From Myxococcales bacterium (GTDB lineage Bacteria > Myxococcota_A > Bradymonadia > UBA7976 > UBA1532), in contig JACKDN010000023.1 of the NCBI GenBank assembly GCA_020633465.1, positions 1 to 64,000 on the forward strand: DNA of 64,000 bases, given 5' to 3'. Below are positions 45,440 through 57,092 of the stretch, in pieces (the first letter of the stretch is position 1; each line of letters starts with the position of its first letter). The translations under genes were made by a program, and so were the position numbers. The notes beneath the pieces were generated by a model. That model was not told the DNA's origin and did not search any database. It saw nothing but the letters and a program-made list of their open reading frames with translations.

Positions 45440-46432
45440 CTAGTAGTGGCGCTGCATCACGACGCGGTCACCCCGCCGGATCTCGAGCGCCGCGCGCGTG
45501 ATGATGGCGGTGCTGTTGCGGTCCTGCGTCTCGACCACCAGCGCCTCGCCGATCTGCTCCCAGGGCAGCGCCTGGTCGCGCTCGAGCGTCAGCTTCAGGA
45601 AGCCGTCGCCGCGCCGCATGACGAAGAACCGGTTGCCCACCTGCACCCCGTCCTTGGCGCCCTTGTCGATGAACACCTGGAAGAACTGGCCGATCTCCTT
45701 CTCGGGCCGCATCGCGTCCACGATGCTGCCCTCGAGGTCGATCAGGTTCTGCTTCGGGTTCACCAGCACGTAGTGCTCGATGTGGTGCGTCAGCGGCATG
45801 CCGCGCGTGATCTCGCGGTAGGACTGCGTCACCCGGGCCCGCGCCACGTTCTCGTCGACGCCGACCACCTCGACCACGCCCAGCACGCGGATCTTCTGCC
45901 CGATGTAGGTGTCGTCGATCGGGTGGTTGACGTCGTTGAGCACCTCGTACACCGAGAACTTCTGGCCCACCCGCACCTCGTCCAGCTTGTCGAAGGTGAG
46001 GTAGACCAGGTTCTCCTCGGCCAGGTACTCGTGCGCCAGCGGCGAGTAGGACAGCTCGCCCAACCGCTCGACCGGCTCTTCGGCGATGAAGCCGTCGTTG
46101 AGGCTGACGTGCGCGGCGTTGTCCGCCCCGACCGTGTACTTGACGGGATCCAGCTTCACCGCCGGCGACTCGTCGCCCAGCCGCATGCGCAGCACGTCGC
46201 CGGGGTAGATCCAGTGGGGGTTGGTGATGTGGGGGTTCAGCGCCCACAGCGTCGGCCACTGCCAGGGATCCTGGTAGTAGGTCTCGCACAGGTCCCACAG
46301 CGTGTCGCCCGGCTCGACGATGTACTCCTCGGGGATCTCGGTCCCGCGACCCCCGGTGACCCGGATGGTCTGCGCCTCGGCCGTGGCCGCGAGGGCCAGC
46401 GCCAGGGTGAGCGCGATTCGAGCGTGATGCAT
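45440..46432 (-). CDS. Secreted LysM-domain protein
   Basis: 330 residues from ATG 46432, with GAGAGGAAC upstream. Sec signal (about 1-20, ending AEA). LysM peptidoglycan-binding domain (about 37-83): YIVEPGDTLWDLCETYYQDP...LWALNPHI...IYPGDVLRM. The rest (about 90-330) has mixed beta segments (KYTVGADNAAHVSL...GFIAEEPVERLG) and VGVVEVVGVDEN, resembling the C-terminal part of LysM proteins found next to dprA in deltaproteobacteria. Envelope structural role inferred. Starts 26 nt before dprA's upstream side. Confidence 0.87.
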   Translation of the reverse strand: MHHARIALTLALALAATAEAQTIRVTGGRGTEIPEEYIVEPGDTLWDLCETYYQDPWQWPTLWALNPHITNPHWIYPGDVLRMRLGDESPAVKLDPVKYTVGADNAAHVSLNDGFIAEEPVERLGELSYSPLAHEYLAEENLVYLTFDKLDEVRVGQKFSVYEVLNDVNHPIDDTYIGQKIRVLGVVEVVGVDENVARARVTQSYREITRGMPLTHHIEHYVLVNPKQNLIDLEGSIVDAMRPEKEIGQFFQVFIDKGAKDGVQVGNRFFVMRRGDGFLKLTLERDQALPWEQIGEALVVETQDRNSTAIITRAALEIRRGDRVVMQRHY

Positions 46433-46470
46433 CGACCGGTTCCTCTCGTCTCGGCGGGGGGCGCCCACCA

Positions 46471-47331
46471 TCACATCCTGCCCTGGCCGCCCAGGTGCGA
46501 CGCGGCCCGCTGCGCGGCGTCGGTGTCCGGGTACATCGCGACCAGCCGCGCCAGCGTCTCTCTACCCTCGGCTGGCCGCCCCAGCCGCTGAAGCGTCCGC
46601 CCGATCATCAGCAGCGCGTCGGGCACCTTGTTGCCGGTGGGGTGCTGGGTGAGCACCGCGCGGAAGGCCTCGAGGGCGCCGGCGTACTCGGCGCGCTGGA
46701 AGCGGCAGTCGCCCAGCAGGTACAGCGCGTTGTCGGCGTAGCCGTGCGTGGGGTAGCGGGCGACGAAGTCGGCGAAGGCGTGGGAGGCCGTGCTCAGATC
46801 GCCCTGCTGGTAGGCGGCGTAGGCGGCCTTGTACTGCGCGATGGCGTCGTCGACCGGCGGTGCCGGGGCCACCGGCGGCGCCGCGACGCCCGCGCCGCCG
46901 GGCACCGGCGCGACGCCGATGTTGCCGGCGTGGGCGGCGTTGGCCGGCGGCTCGACCGGCCCGCCGCGCGCGGGCGGGCCGCCGCCCAGCGCGTAGAGAT
47001 CGTCCTGCGTGATGGTGGTGGCGCCCGCGATCTCTTCGGCCGTGGGGCCGGGATCGACGTCGTCCTGCGGGGCCAGCCGGACCACCGGCAGGCGCTGCGG
47101 CACGCGGCCTCGGTGCAGCGCCTGCGCCTCGAGCTGATCCTCGACCAGCTGCAGGCGGTCGCGCATGTCCTCCATGCGGCGGTTCTGGGCCTCGACGGCG
47201 TCCCGCAGCAGCTTCAGCTCGGTGCCGAGCTCGCCGAGCTGGCGGTCGGTCTGCTGCTGCGCGGCGCCGCACCCGACGAGCAGGGCGCTGAGCGCGAACG
47301 CGGCGATGGGCGCGGGACGCACGGACGACAC
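46471..47331 (-). CDS. YbgF/CpoB-like coiled-coil TPR lipoprotein
   Basis: 286 residues from GTG 47331 with GGAGGGG upstream. Lipoprotein signal with lipid Cys21 (ALLVGC). A coiled coil (about 30-70, LGTELKLLRDAVEAQNRRMEDM...LQLVEDQLEAQ) is followed by a Pro/Ala/Gly linker and three TPR units (about 175-280: YKAAYAAYQQGDLSTASHAF...AD-NALYLLGDCRFQRAEY). This matches CpoB/YbgF, which links peptidoglycan synthesis to the Tol-Pal system, but tol-pal genes are not nearby. It starts 38 nt before the LysM gene. Confidence 0.85.
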   Translation of the reverse strand: MSSVRPAPIAAFALSALLVGCGAAQQQTDRQLGELGTELKLLRDAVEAQNRRMEDMRDRLQLVEDQLEAQALHRGRVPQRLPVVRLAPQDDVDPGPTAEEIAGATTITQDDLYALGGGPPARGGPVEPPANAAHAGNIGVAPVPGGAGVAAPPVAPAPPVDDAIAQYKAAYAAYQQGDLSTASHAFADFVARYPTHGYADNALYLLGDCRFQRAEYAGALEAFRAVLTQHPTGNKVPDALLMIGRTLQRLGRPAEGRETLARLVAMYPDTDAAQRAASHLGGQGRM

Positions 47332-47444
47332 CTCGATGGACCCCTCCGCGGGCGATTGTCGGCCCGGTCGGGGGGAGGTGTCAACGTTGGCGGGTAGGAC
47401 GATGTGGTCGGACGACGCGGGGCCGGCGCGTAGGTCGCGCCGCC

Positions 47445-49283
47445 CTACTCCATCGGCACCATGCACTCGGGGGGCGGGCACTCTTCGTCGCGGCAGCCGG
47501 TGAAGCAGCCGTTGAAGTCGATGACGGTCTCGCCGAACGTCAGCGTGCCGCGCCAGACGCCCTCGTCGAGCTTGTCGACCACCAGATCGCCGTCCTCGTC
47601 GACGGCGGTGGCCGTGCCCTCGATGCGGAACTGGTCGGGGCTGAACTCGAGCCGGGCGGTCAGGTCGAACAGGATGTCCGACAGGGCCAGCACCAGCACC
47701 TCCTCGCAGAAGCCGTCGGTGGTGATGCCGTTGATGTCCTCGCAGGGCAAGAGCGACTCGAACAGCTCGGCGAAGGTGACCCGGCCCATGTTGGCGTTGC
47801 CCAGGATGGCCGGGATGATCCACTCCTCGGCGATGCCGAGGATGATGACGCCGTAGCGGAAGTTCAGGCCGTGCGGCGCGATGTTGACCGTGGTGCGATC
47901 GACGGTCGCGTCGAACACGCCGAAGATCGGGCGGCGCTCGGTGTCGAGGTTGCCGATGGTGAACTCGCGGCGGCAGTCCATGCCCATCGGGCAGCCGTTG
48001 CGCCAGACGAAGCGGAACTTCTGCCACCGGTTGTCGTTGCCGATCAGCATGTTGTTCTCGTCGAGCTGCGTCTGGACGAACTCGATCTCGCCCACCACGG
48101 TCAGCTCGCTGACGATGTTCAGCACGTCGGTGATGACCGTGAAGACGTCCTGCACCTGCTCGGGAAGGAAGGCGTCGAGCGCGCGGTCGATGAACGCGCC
48201 GCCGACGGTCTCGACGATGCGGCAGATGCTGTCGTCCAGGTTCACGAGGTCGCAGAAGAGCTCGATGATCGCCTCGCCGCGGTCGCCGCTGTCGTCGCCG
48301 ATCAGGCGCAGCACCTCGAGCACGTCGGCCACGCGATCGAGCGTCTCGTTGCCGGTGTTGCGCAGCAAGTCGGTCAGGTCGAAGTGGTGGACGACCGTGA
48401 AGCGGCCCTTCCACTCGAGGGGCAGGTCGTCGAGCTCGACGTCGACGTTGGTGATCTCGCCGCCGGTGATGCGCACGCCGTCGACGCAGCCGAAGGTGAT
48501 GGGCATGCCGTCGCGGTTCTTGCCCACCGCCGCCACGCTGAAGGTCGCGCCGTCATCGAGATCGCCCTGGGTGACGCCGTTGTCGACCTCGTTGAAGGGC
48601 GCGATGGGGGCCAGATCGAAGTAGGCGCCCTGCAGGTTGGTGGCCGACTGGCGCAGCAGATCGCAGTTCTCGCGGTCGAACAGGCTGACCTGCGCGGCCG
48701 AGAAGTCGCGGAACTCGTAGCGCTTGTCGGTGGGGTCGTAGGTCACGCGGACGGTCAGGCCGCCCGAGCCCTCGCGGGCGACGGTGACGGTCCAGTAGAC
48801 CGGCGGCGCGCCGTCGGCGATGCCGTCGCTGGCCTCGACGCGGAAGGTCACGTTGCGGTTGCCGGTGACGACGGTGAAGGTCGCCTGGCCGTTGGCGTTG
48901 GTCTGCGCGTTGCTGCTGCGCAGGCCGGTGCCCTCGATGCCGGTCGCCGTGCGATCGTTGCCCGTCTCGTCGAGCATGCGCACCTGCAGGCGCGCGTTGG
49001 GGATGCCGCCCTGACGATCCGAGTAGCGCACCTGCAGATCGACGGTGCCGCCGTAGTTGGTCAGCACCTCGTCGCTGCCGATGATCGACAGCTCGCGCGC
49101 CGAGGGCGGATCGATCTCGCGCATGCCCATGTCGGGCATCGGCGCGGGCGGCATCATGTCGGCCGGATCGATGACGCCGCCGCCGAGGTCCACCTCCTCG
49201 GGCTCGCTGCGCTTCGCCGAGTCGGCGCACGCGGCGAGGGTGAAGACGGCTAGCAGTGACAGCGCAATGCGGCGTCGGAACAT
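47445..49283 (-). CDS. Large lipoprotein with a Big-1/Ig-like N-terminal domain
   Basis: 612 residues from ATG 49283. Lipobox LAAC (Cys19). Residues about 55-150 look like an Ig-like Big-1 (invasin-type) domain: L-S-I-IGSDEVLTNYGGTVDLQVRYSD, ATFTVVTGN, FRVEASDG. The rest (about 155-612) is a long, mixed alpha/beta region, with helix-rich stretch DLLRNTGNETLDRVADVLEVL and Cys pairs near the end (CFTGC, CPPPEC). No known family recognised beyond Big-1. Has its own TTGACG/CAGAAT promoter and probably an outer-membrane surface location. Confidence 0.8.
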   Translation of the reverse strand: MFRRRIALSLLAVFTLAACADSAKRSEPEEVDLGGGVIDPADMMPPAPMPDMGMREIDPPSARELSIIGSDEVLTNYGGTVDLQVRYSDRQGGIPNARLQVRMLDETGNDRTATGIEGTGLRSSNAQTNANGQATFTVVTGNRNVTFRVEASDGIADGAPPVYWTVTVAREGSGGLTVRVTYDPTDKRYEFRDFSAAQVSLFDRENCDLLRQSATNLQGAYFDLAPIAPFNEVDNGVTQGDLDDGATFSVAAVGKNRDGMPITFGCVDGVRITGGEITNVDVELDDLPLEWKGRFTVVHHFDLTDLLRNTGNETLDRVADVLEVLRLIGDDSGDRGEAIIELFCDLVNLDDSICRIVETVGGAFIDRALDAFLPEQVQDVFTVITDVLNIVSELTVVGEIEFVQTQLDENNMLIGNDNRWQKFRFVWRNGCPMGMDCRREFTIGNLDTERRPIFGVFDATVDRTTVNIAPHGLNFRYGVIILGIAEEWIIPAILGNANMGRVTFAELFESLLPCEDINGITTDGFCEEVLVLALSDILFDLTARLEFSPDQFRIEGTATAVDEDGDLVVDKLDEGVWRGTLTFGETVIDFNGCFTGCRDEECPPPECMVPME

Positions 49284-49358
49284 GACGATCGCCCCCAATC
49301 GAGGTGCAAGAATGCAGTCGGCCTAGACTCGCCGCGCTGATTAGCACGGCGCGTGCCC

Positions 49359-49387
49359 ATTCTGGGCAAAGCGTCCGGCCACGTCAA
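49359..49387 (-). promoter_or_regulatory. Predicted promoter of the Big-1 lipoprotein gene
   Basis: On the minus strand TTGACG (49387-49382) and CAGAAT (49364-49359) are separated by 17 bp. The start of transcription would be near 49352, about 69 nt upstream of ATG 49283. Confidence 0.5.
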
Positions 49388-49450
49388 AGCCGCTGTTCGT
49401 GCGGCTTCGGCGGGCGGCGGGGGGCGTGACGGTTCGAAGCGGGTGGCCAA

Positions 49451-49466
49451 CCGACTGGCCAGTCGG
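49451..49466. promoter_or_regulatory. 16-bp perfect palindrome downstream of hisC
   Basis: CCGACTGGCCAGTCGG is a perfect dyad with no loop, about 30 bp beyond the hisC stop. It lacks a T-run, so a classic terminator is unlikely; a protein-binding site is possible. Confidence 0.45.
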
Positions 49467-49496
49467 AAAGGACACCGGCCGATCGACCGGGCGGGC

Positions 49497-50651
49497 TCAG
49501 CAGGTGGGCGGCACCATCTCCTCGAGCACCTGGCCGACGCGGGCCAGCACGTCGTGGGTCTGCTCGACCGTGCCCACCGAGAAGCGGACGAAGCCGTTCA
49601 GCCGCGGCACGTGGCTGCGGTCGCGCACGTAGACGCCCAGATCGGCCAGCCGACGCACCACCCACGGCGCCTGCTCGAAGCGCACCATGATGTAGTTGGC
49701 GGGCGTCACGCGGCACTCGATGCCCCGCGCGGCGAACCACTCGGCGTAGAGCGCCTTCGCGTCGTCCACCTCTTCGAGGTACCAGCGCAGCCAGGCCTGA
49801 TCCTCCAGCGCCGCCATCGCCCCGATCTGCGCCAGCACGTTCACGCTCTTCGGGTTGAACACCCGCCGCAGGTCGCGGATGACCGGCTCGGGCGCCATCG
49901 CGTAGCCGATGCGCAGGCCGGCCATGCCGTAGGCCTTCGAGAAGGTGCGGGTGACGACCAGGTTGGAGTACGTCTGCAGCAGTCGAACACACGATCGACC
50001 GGCGAATTCGGAGTACGCTTCATCCACGACCACCAGCGTCTCGGGGGCCGCCGCCAGCAGCGCCGCCACCTCGTCGGCCTCGTAGATCACGCCGGTCGGG
50101 TTGTTCGGGTTCACCAGATACAGCATGCGCGGCCGCACGCGCGCGAGCGCGTCGAGCAGGCCGTCGAGGTCCTTCTCGAAGGGGTCCGGCGCGTAGTGGT
50201 GCACGATGTCCGCGCCGCGCGTGGCCGCGAACACGAGGAAGTGCTGGTAGGTCGGCGACGCCACCAGCACCCGGTCGTCGACGCCGAGGTAGGTGGTGCA
50301 CAGCGTGTTCAGCGCGTCGTCGCTGCCGTTCGTGATCAGCATGCGCTCGTGCGGCACGCCGGTGAACGCGGACAGGCGCTCGATCAGGTTGGTGCTGTTG
50401 AGCACCGGGTACCAGTTGAGGTGATGGGCGTTGCCGAGGAACGCGGTGATCGCCTCGATCACCCGCGGCGACGGGGGCACCGTCGCTTCGTTCCAGTCGA
50501 GCTTGTGGGGCACCTGCTGGGGCCGCGCGTGGATCTCGTCCAGCGACGACACGGCCTGGTAGGGCTGGACGTCGCGCACCGGCCCCGAAGGCTCGATGGC
50601 CGCGGGCTTCGGGGCGGGCTGAGGGGCGACGCGCAGTCGACGATGCGGCAT
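49497..50651 (-). CDS. hisC: Histidinol-phosphate aminotransferase-like
   Basis: 384 residues. Class I/II PLP aminotransferase of the HisC type: HKLDWNEATVPPSP (N-terminal arm), TNGSDDALNTL, NPNNPTGV, VVVDEAYSEF (Asp-Ala-Tyr) and SKAYGMAGLRIGY (Schiff-base Lys). C-terminal R-x-SVG binds the substrate phosphate. N-terminal 25 residues are a Pro/Ala-rich extension. It is not in a histidine operon, so a broader aromatic or phosphonate-type aminotransferase role is possible. A codon patch (49983-50024) stands out. Confidence 0.88.
   Translation of the reverse strand: MPHRRLRVAPQPAPKPAAIEPSGPVRDVQPYQAVSSLDEIHARPQQVPHKLDWNEATVPPSPRVIEAITAFLGNAHHLNWYPVLNSTNLIERLSAFTGVPHERMLITNGSDDALNTLCTTYLGVDDRVLVASPTYQHFLVFAATRGADIVHHYAPDPFEKDLDGLLDALARVRPRMLYLVNPNNPTGVIYEADEVAALLAAAPETLVVVDEAYSEFAGRSCVRLLQTYSNLVVTRTFSKAYGMAGLRIGYAMAPEPVIRDLRRVFNPKSVNVLAQIGAMAALEDQAWLRWYLEEVDDAKALYAEWFAARGIECRVTPANYIMVRFEQAPWVVRRLADLGVYVRDRSHVPRLNGFVRFSVGTVEQTHDVLARVGQVLEEMVPPTC
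49983..50024 (-). other. Atypical codon patch in the HisC-like gene
   Basis: GAT, GAA, GGT, CGA, TCG, TGT, GTT and CGA occur within 14 codons around the conserved DEAYSEF segment, against a background of codons ending in C or G. Confidence 0.6.
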
Positions 50652-50857
50652 TCTCGTGAGCTCCCGTCAGTGGGCAGCAGGCTGCCGGTTCTACACCAGT
50701 CCGCGCCCGGAGGGTACGGCCTTGGCAAACGGCGACGCGGGCCGTTAACGTGGCCCCCGCCCCTGAGGCGCCGACCGGGGGTCGCGCGCACCGAGCCTGG
50801 TGCCGGGCTCACCGGTCAGCAACATGCGTGCCAGCACCGCCGCTGGACGAGGTCGAC

Positions 50858-52003
50858 GTGGGCAACTTCCGCCGCTCCCAACGCTACCGCTTCAAGCTGC
50901 CCATCCTGTTCAAGGGCACCTACCGTGATCGGCCCGCGCTGACCGAGGACATCAGCTTCCACGGCGTCTTCATCCGCACCGACGAGGCGCGCACGCCGAA
51001 CCAGCTGGTGAAGTTCACGGCGGTCGACCCCACCGAGGACCAGCACATCGACCTGCTGGGCATCGTCGCGCGCTGCGTCCGCCCCGAAGAGGCGACCCCC
51101 GATCGGCCGCCCGGCATCGGCGTCTCGCTGTTCGGCAACAGCCGCGAGACCGAGGCGCGCTGGGTGTCGGTCGTGCGCCGCATCAAGGACTGGGTCGCGC
51201 GGGGCTACGCCGAGCCCCCGGTCGGCAAGGTGGCGGCGGCCGCCTCGCCGGCCGCGCTGTCGCCCAGCGACTCGATCGAGATCGGCCCCGAGGAGACGGC
51301 GCCCATGGCGTCGGCCGACGGGGGCGCGCGCGTGCTGCGCACCCGCACCGTCTCGCGGCCGCCCTCGCCGCCCCCGCCCGCGGCCCCGCCGCCGGTGATC
51401 ACCGAGCCCCCGCCCCGGGTGGCGCCGCCCCCGCTGCCGCCGGAGGCGCTGGGCGTCGACGCGGTCCGCCGCGCCCACCCCCGACGTCCGGCCCGCTTCA
51501 ACGTCACCCTGCGCCCGGAGGGGCTGGCCGAGCTGGCCACCTTCGAGATGCGCGACATCAGCGAGGGCGGCACCTTCGTGCTGACCAGCTCGTTGCTGCC
51601 GCTGGGCAGCAAGGTGAACCTCAAGCTCATCCACCCGACGTCGGGCGACGCCTTCGCGATCCGCGGGCGCGTGGTGCGCGCCATCGACAGCCTGGATCCC
51701 GACGAGAAGGGCATCGGCGTGCGGTTCGAGACGGACGCGGTGGACAGCGCGGCCTGGGACGCCTTCATCCGGCGCAACGCGCCCGTGCGGCCGGTGGCCA
51801 CCGAGGACATCGGCCGGCCCCAGGTGCGGGTCATCCGCTCGCAGCCGCCGCCCCCGGCGCCGCCGCCGCCGCCGGTGCTGGGGCCGGCCGAGGCGCCGCC
51901 CCCTGCCCTGCCGCCGCCGGTGCTGCTGGACGAAGAGGAGCAGCCGATCATCCTGCTGGGCACCGGCGGCACGCCGCCGCCGGGCGCCTTCGACGACGAC
52001 TGA
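50858..52003 (+). CDS. Double PilZ-domain protein
   Basis: 381 residues from GTG 50858, just after GACGAGG; alternative starts at 50828 or 50750 would only add a Pro/Ala stretch. PilZ 1 (about 5-110) has R5-x3-R9 and D31-x-S33-x2-G36. PilZ 2 (about 205-300) has R209-x3-R213 and D233-x-S235-x-G-G238. Both c-di-GMP-binding motif pairs are intact. A Pro-rich linker (about 165-200) and a Pro-rich tail separate and follow the domains. As a c-di-GMP effector it may control motility or development; the partner is unknown. Divergent from hisC. Confidence 0.88.
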   Translation: MGNFRRSQRYRFKLPILFKGTYRDRPALTEDISFHGVFIRTDEARTPNQLVKFTAVDPTEDQHIDLLGIVARCVRPEEATPDRPPGIGVSLFGNSRETEARWVSVVRRIKDWVARGYAEPPVGKVAAAASPAALSPSDSIEIGPEETAPMASADGGARVLRTRTVSRPPSPPPPAAPPPVITEPPPRVAPPPLPPEALGVDAVRRAHPRRPARFNVTLRPEGLAELATFEMRDISEGGTFVLTSSLLPLGSKVNLKLIHPTSGDAFAIRGRVVRAIDSLDPDEKGIGVRFETDAVDSAAWDAFIRRNAPVRPVATEDIGRPQVRVIRSQPPPPAPPPPPVLGPAEAPPPALPPPVLLDEEEQPIILLGTGGTPPPGAFDDD

Positions 52004-52081
52004 CCACGGCATCCGGGCGCGCGGCCTGCCCGCGCCCCCGGGCATCCAACCCCGCCCGGACCGTCCCCCGACGAGGAATCG

Positions 52082-52735
52082 ATGAACCAGGACGAGCGCA
52101 TCGAACAGTTCCGCAAGATGGCCAAGGCCAACCCCGACGACGATCTGGCCCACTACGCGCTGGGCCAGGCGCTGATCGACGCGGGGCGCCACGCCGAGGC
52201 GGTGAACGTGCTGCGGCACGTGCTGAAGCTGAACGCCGGCTACTCCCGCGCCTACGTGCTGCTGGGCCAGGCGCAGGAGGCCACCGACGACGTCGACGGC
52301 GCCATCGAGACCTACCAGAAGGGCTACGGCGCGGCGATGGCGCGCGGCGACCTGATGCCGGCCACCGAGATGAAGGGGCTGCTGGCCGATCTGGGCGCCG
52401 CGCCCTCGGCGGACGCGCTGCTCGGCGCGCTGAACCAGCAGGACGACGATCCGGACGCCGGGCGCGAGCCGGGGCCCGACGAGGTGCGCTGCGTGCGCAC
52501 CAACCGCATCGGCCCGCGGATGACCTTCGATCCCTTCGGCGACGAGATCGGCGCCTACATCCAGGACCACGTCAGCCAGCCGAGCTGGGAGGACTGGATG
52601 GAGATGTCGATCAAGGTGATCAACGAGCTGCGGCTGGATCTGGGCGATCCCGAGGGGCAGCGCGTGTACGACGAGCACATGCGCGACTTCCTGAACCTGC
52701 CCGGGACGCTGTTCGAGGGGCGGGAGTACGAGTAG
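52082..52735 (+). CDS. TPR protein fused to a YggX-like Fe(II)-trafficking domain
   Basis: 217 residues. N-terminal TPRs (about 1-85: DLAHYALGQALIDAGRH, YVLLGQAQEATDD...GAIETYQKGY). A linker of about 45 residues leads to a YggX-like domain (about 134-206): V-R-C137-V, PFGDEIGAYI, the W169-x2-W172 pair, VINELRLDL with N181-E182, and a final M-x-DFLNLP helix. YggX is normally a stand-alone protein of about 90 residues linked to iron-sulfur protection against oxidants. The fusion may tether it via TPRs. Follows the PilZ gene by 78 nt and converges 6 nt from ligA. Confidence 0.83.
   Translation: MNQDERIEQFRKMAKANPDDDLAHYALGQALIDAGRHAEAVNVLRHVLKLNAGYSRAYVLLGQAQEATDDVDGAIETYQKGYGAAMARGDLMPATEMKGLLADLGAAPSADALLGALNQQDDDPDAGREPGPDEVRCVRTNRIGPRMTFDPFGDEIGAYIQDHVSQPSWEDWMEMSIKVINELRLDLGDPEGQRVYDEHMRDFLNLPGTLFEGREYE
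52481..52699 (+). other. YggX-like domain region
   Basis: Codons 134-206 of the TPR fusion. Conserved pattern C-x8-M-x4-PF-x2-E-x-G-x2-I-x4-S-x2-W-x2-W...INE-x-RL-x-L-x-DPE matches YggX over its full length, including the N-terminal Cys. Confidence 0.75.
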
Positions 52736-52741
52736 GCCGCC

Positions 52742-54666
52742 CTACCCCTCGACCTCGGCCTCGGCCTCGGCCAGCTTCTCGAGGAAGGTGGCCTCGTCGA
52801 GGATGGTCACCCCCGCCTTCTCGGCCTTCTGCAGCTTGCTGCCGGCCTTGCCCTCACTGCCCACCACCAGGAAGCCGAGCGACTTCGACACACCGCTGGC
52901 CACCGTGCCTCCCAGGGCGCGCACCTTGTCCTCGGCGTCCGCGCGCTTCATGGCGGCCAGGGTGGCGGTGAACAGGAACGACTGACCCTCGAGCGGCCCG
53001 CCCGCCGGCGCCGTGACCACCTCGACCGGGGTGACCTCGACGTGCTCGAGCAGCGCGTCGATCAGCTCGGCGCGCTCGGCCAGGCCGTCCACCACGCGGT
53101 TGGCCAGCAGCTCGGCGAACTTGGGCAGCTCGACCAGCTGCTCGGCGGTGGCCGCGCGCACCGCCTCGAGCGTGCCGTAGCGCTCGGCCAGCGTGCGCGC
53201 CGCCGTCTTGCCCAGATCCTTCACGCCCAGGGCCTGCAAGAAGGTCGGCAGCGCCACGACGCGCCGGGCGTCGATCGCGTCGATCATCTTGCCGGCCAGC
53301 ACCTCGCCCATGCGCTCGAACTCGAGCAGGTCGATCGGCTTCAGGCGGTAGAAGTCCGGCGGCCAGTGCAACAGCCCCGCGTCGAGCAGCTTCTCGAGCC
53401 ACACCTGCCCGAAGCCCTCGATGTCGACGGTCTTCGCGTAATGCGACAGCACGGCGATCGTCTGCGCGCGGCAGCCCGCCGGGTTGCGGCACCAGACCAG
53501 ATCGCCCTCGACCTCGGCGGCCGCGCCGCACGAGGGGCAGTGGTCGGGCGGCACGATGGGCGTATCGCCCGGCTCGACCACCGCTTCGAGGTAGGGGATC
53601 ACCCCGCCCCGGCGCATCGCGACCACCTGCGCGTTCAGGCTCAGGCCCTTGGCCTGCACCAGCCCCCAGTTGTGCAGGCTGATGCGCGTCACCGTCGCGC
53701 CGCTCAGCTTCACCGGCTCGACGATGCCCACCGGCGTCAGCACCCCGTTGCGGCTGACCGACCACTCCACGTCGCGCAGCCAGGTCGTGGCGCTCTCGCC
53801 CTGCAGCTTGTACGCGATGGCGTAGCGCGGGTGGTGGGACGTCGCCCCCAGCCGCGCCTGCTCGTCCAGGCGGTTGGCCTTGAAGACGACCCCGTCGATC
53901 TCGAAGTCGAGCTGCTCGCGCTTGGCGACGTAGGCCTCGTAGCCGGCCTGCACGTTCTCGCGGGTGACCAGCTCGTGCTCGACCGCGGCGAAGCCCCACG
54001 AGGCCGCCAGGTCGAACTTGTGCATCTCGGTGTCGATGTCGACGCCCAGCACGTCGTAGGCGAAGAAGCGCAGCCCCATCGCGCGGAAGCGCACGGGATC
54101 CTTGTGCTTCAGCGCGCCGGCCGCCGTGTTGCGCGGGTTGGCGAAGTCGCCCTCCAGGGCGTGGAAGGCCGACAGCGGGAGGTAGATCTCACCGCGCACC
54201 TCGACCGGATCGGTCGTCGGCAGCGTGGCCGGGACGTCGTCCATCAGGCGCACGTTGATCGTGACGTCCTCGCCCACCTCGCCGCTGCCCCGCGTGGCCG
54301 CGACCGCCAGCCGCCCGCCCTCGTAGCGGATCGAGCAGGCCAGCCCGTCGATCTTGGGCGTCATCACCAGATCGCCTTCGAACTTGGCCGCCCACTTGTG
54401 CAGCGACTCCTCGTCGTAGGCCTTGTCGAGGCTGAGCATCGGCCGCGTGTGCTCGACCGGATCGCCCAGCGCGCCCGGGCTGGGGCCGAGCGCCGTCAAC
54501 GCCGGCGCGTCGGGGTCGAGCGCGCGCAGCGCCTCGACGAGGCGGTCGAAGTCGTAGTCGCTGATCGTCGGCGCGTTCTCGTCCCAGTAGCGCGCGTTGT
54601 GCTCGCGGATGGCCGCGGCCAGCCGCGCGGCGTCCCAGTCCTGCCAGCCCGCCGGCAACGGCTCCA

Positions 54667-54667
<1 letters not shown>
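52742..54667 (-). CDS. ligA: NAD-dependent DNA ligase LigA
   Basis: 641 residues, slightly short. Seals nicks in replication and repair. Ia domain (YWDENAPTISDYDFDRL), adenylation motif TPKIDGLACS (K of KxDG), OB fold, Zn finger CPSCG...CRNPAGCR, helix-hairpin-helix region and BRCT domain (about 565-641, GQSFLFTATL...LGFLVVGSEGKAGSKLQKA). ATG 54667 shares one base with the maeB stop. The longer open frame to 57460 is antisense or read-through and is rejected. Confidence 0.95.
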
Positions 54668-56952
<2,285 letters not shown>

Positions 56953-57052
56953 GTGCGGCCCTTCCTCGGCGTCGTGGTGGTGACTGGACTAACAAAGTCG
57001 GTGCGCGGGCGAAAGCGGCTTGGCGCGGGTGCAACCCGCGCGGCCGCGCCGC

Positions 57053-57058
57053 TATCCT
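57053..57058 (+). promoter_or_regulatory. TATCCT -10-like box upstream of the amylase gene
   Basis: CGC-TATCCT lies 35 nt before ATG 57093, which has a strong GGGAGG ribosome site. The leader would be about 28 nt. Confidence 0.45.
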
Positions 57059-57092
57059 GCGCGGCGGACGTGCCCGGGACCGGGAGGTGACG

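Noticed and set aside
49451..49466. Palindrome as terminator of hisC
   Set aside because: No loop and no T-run; kept only as a possible protein-binding site.
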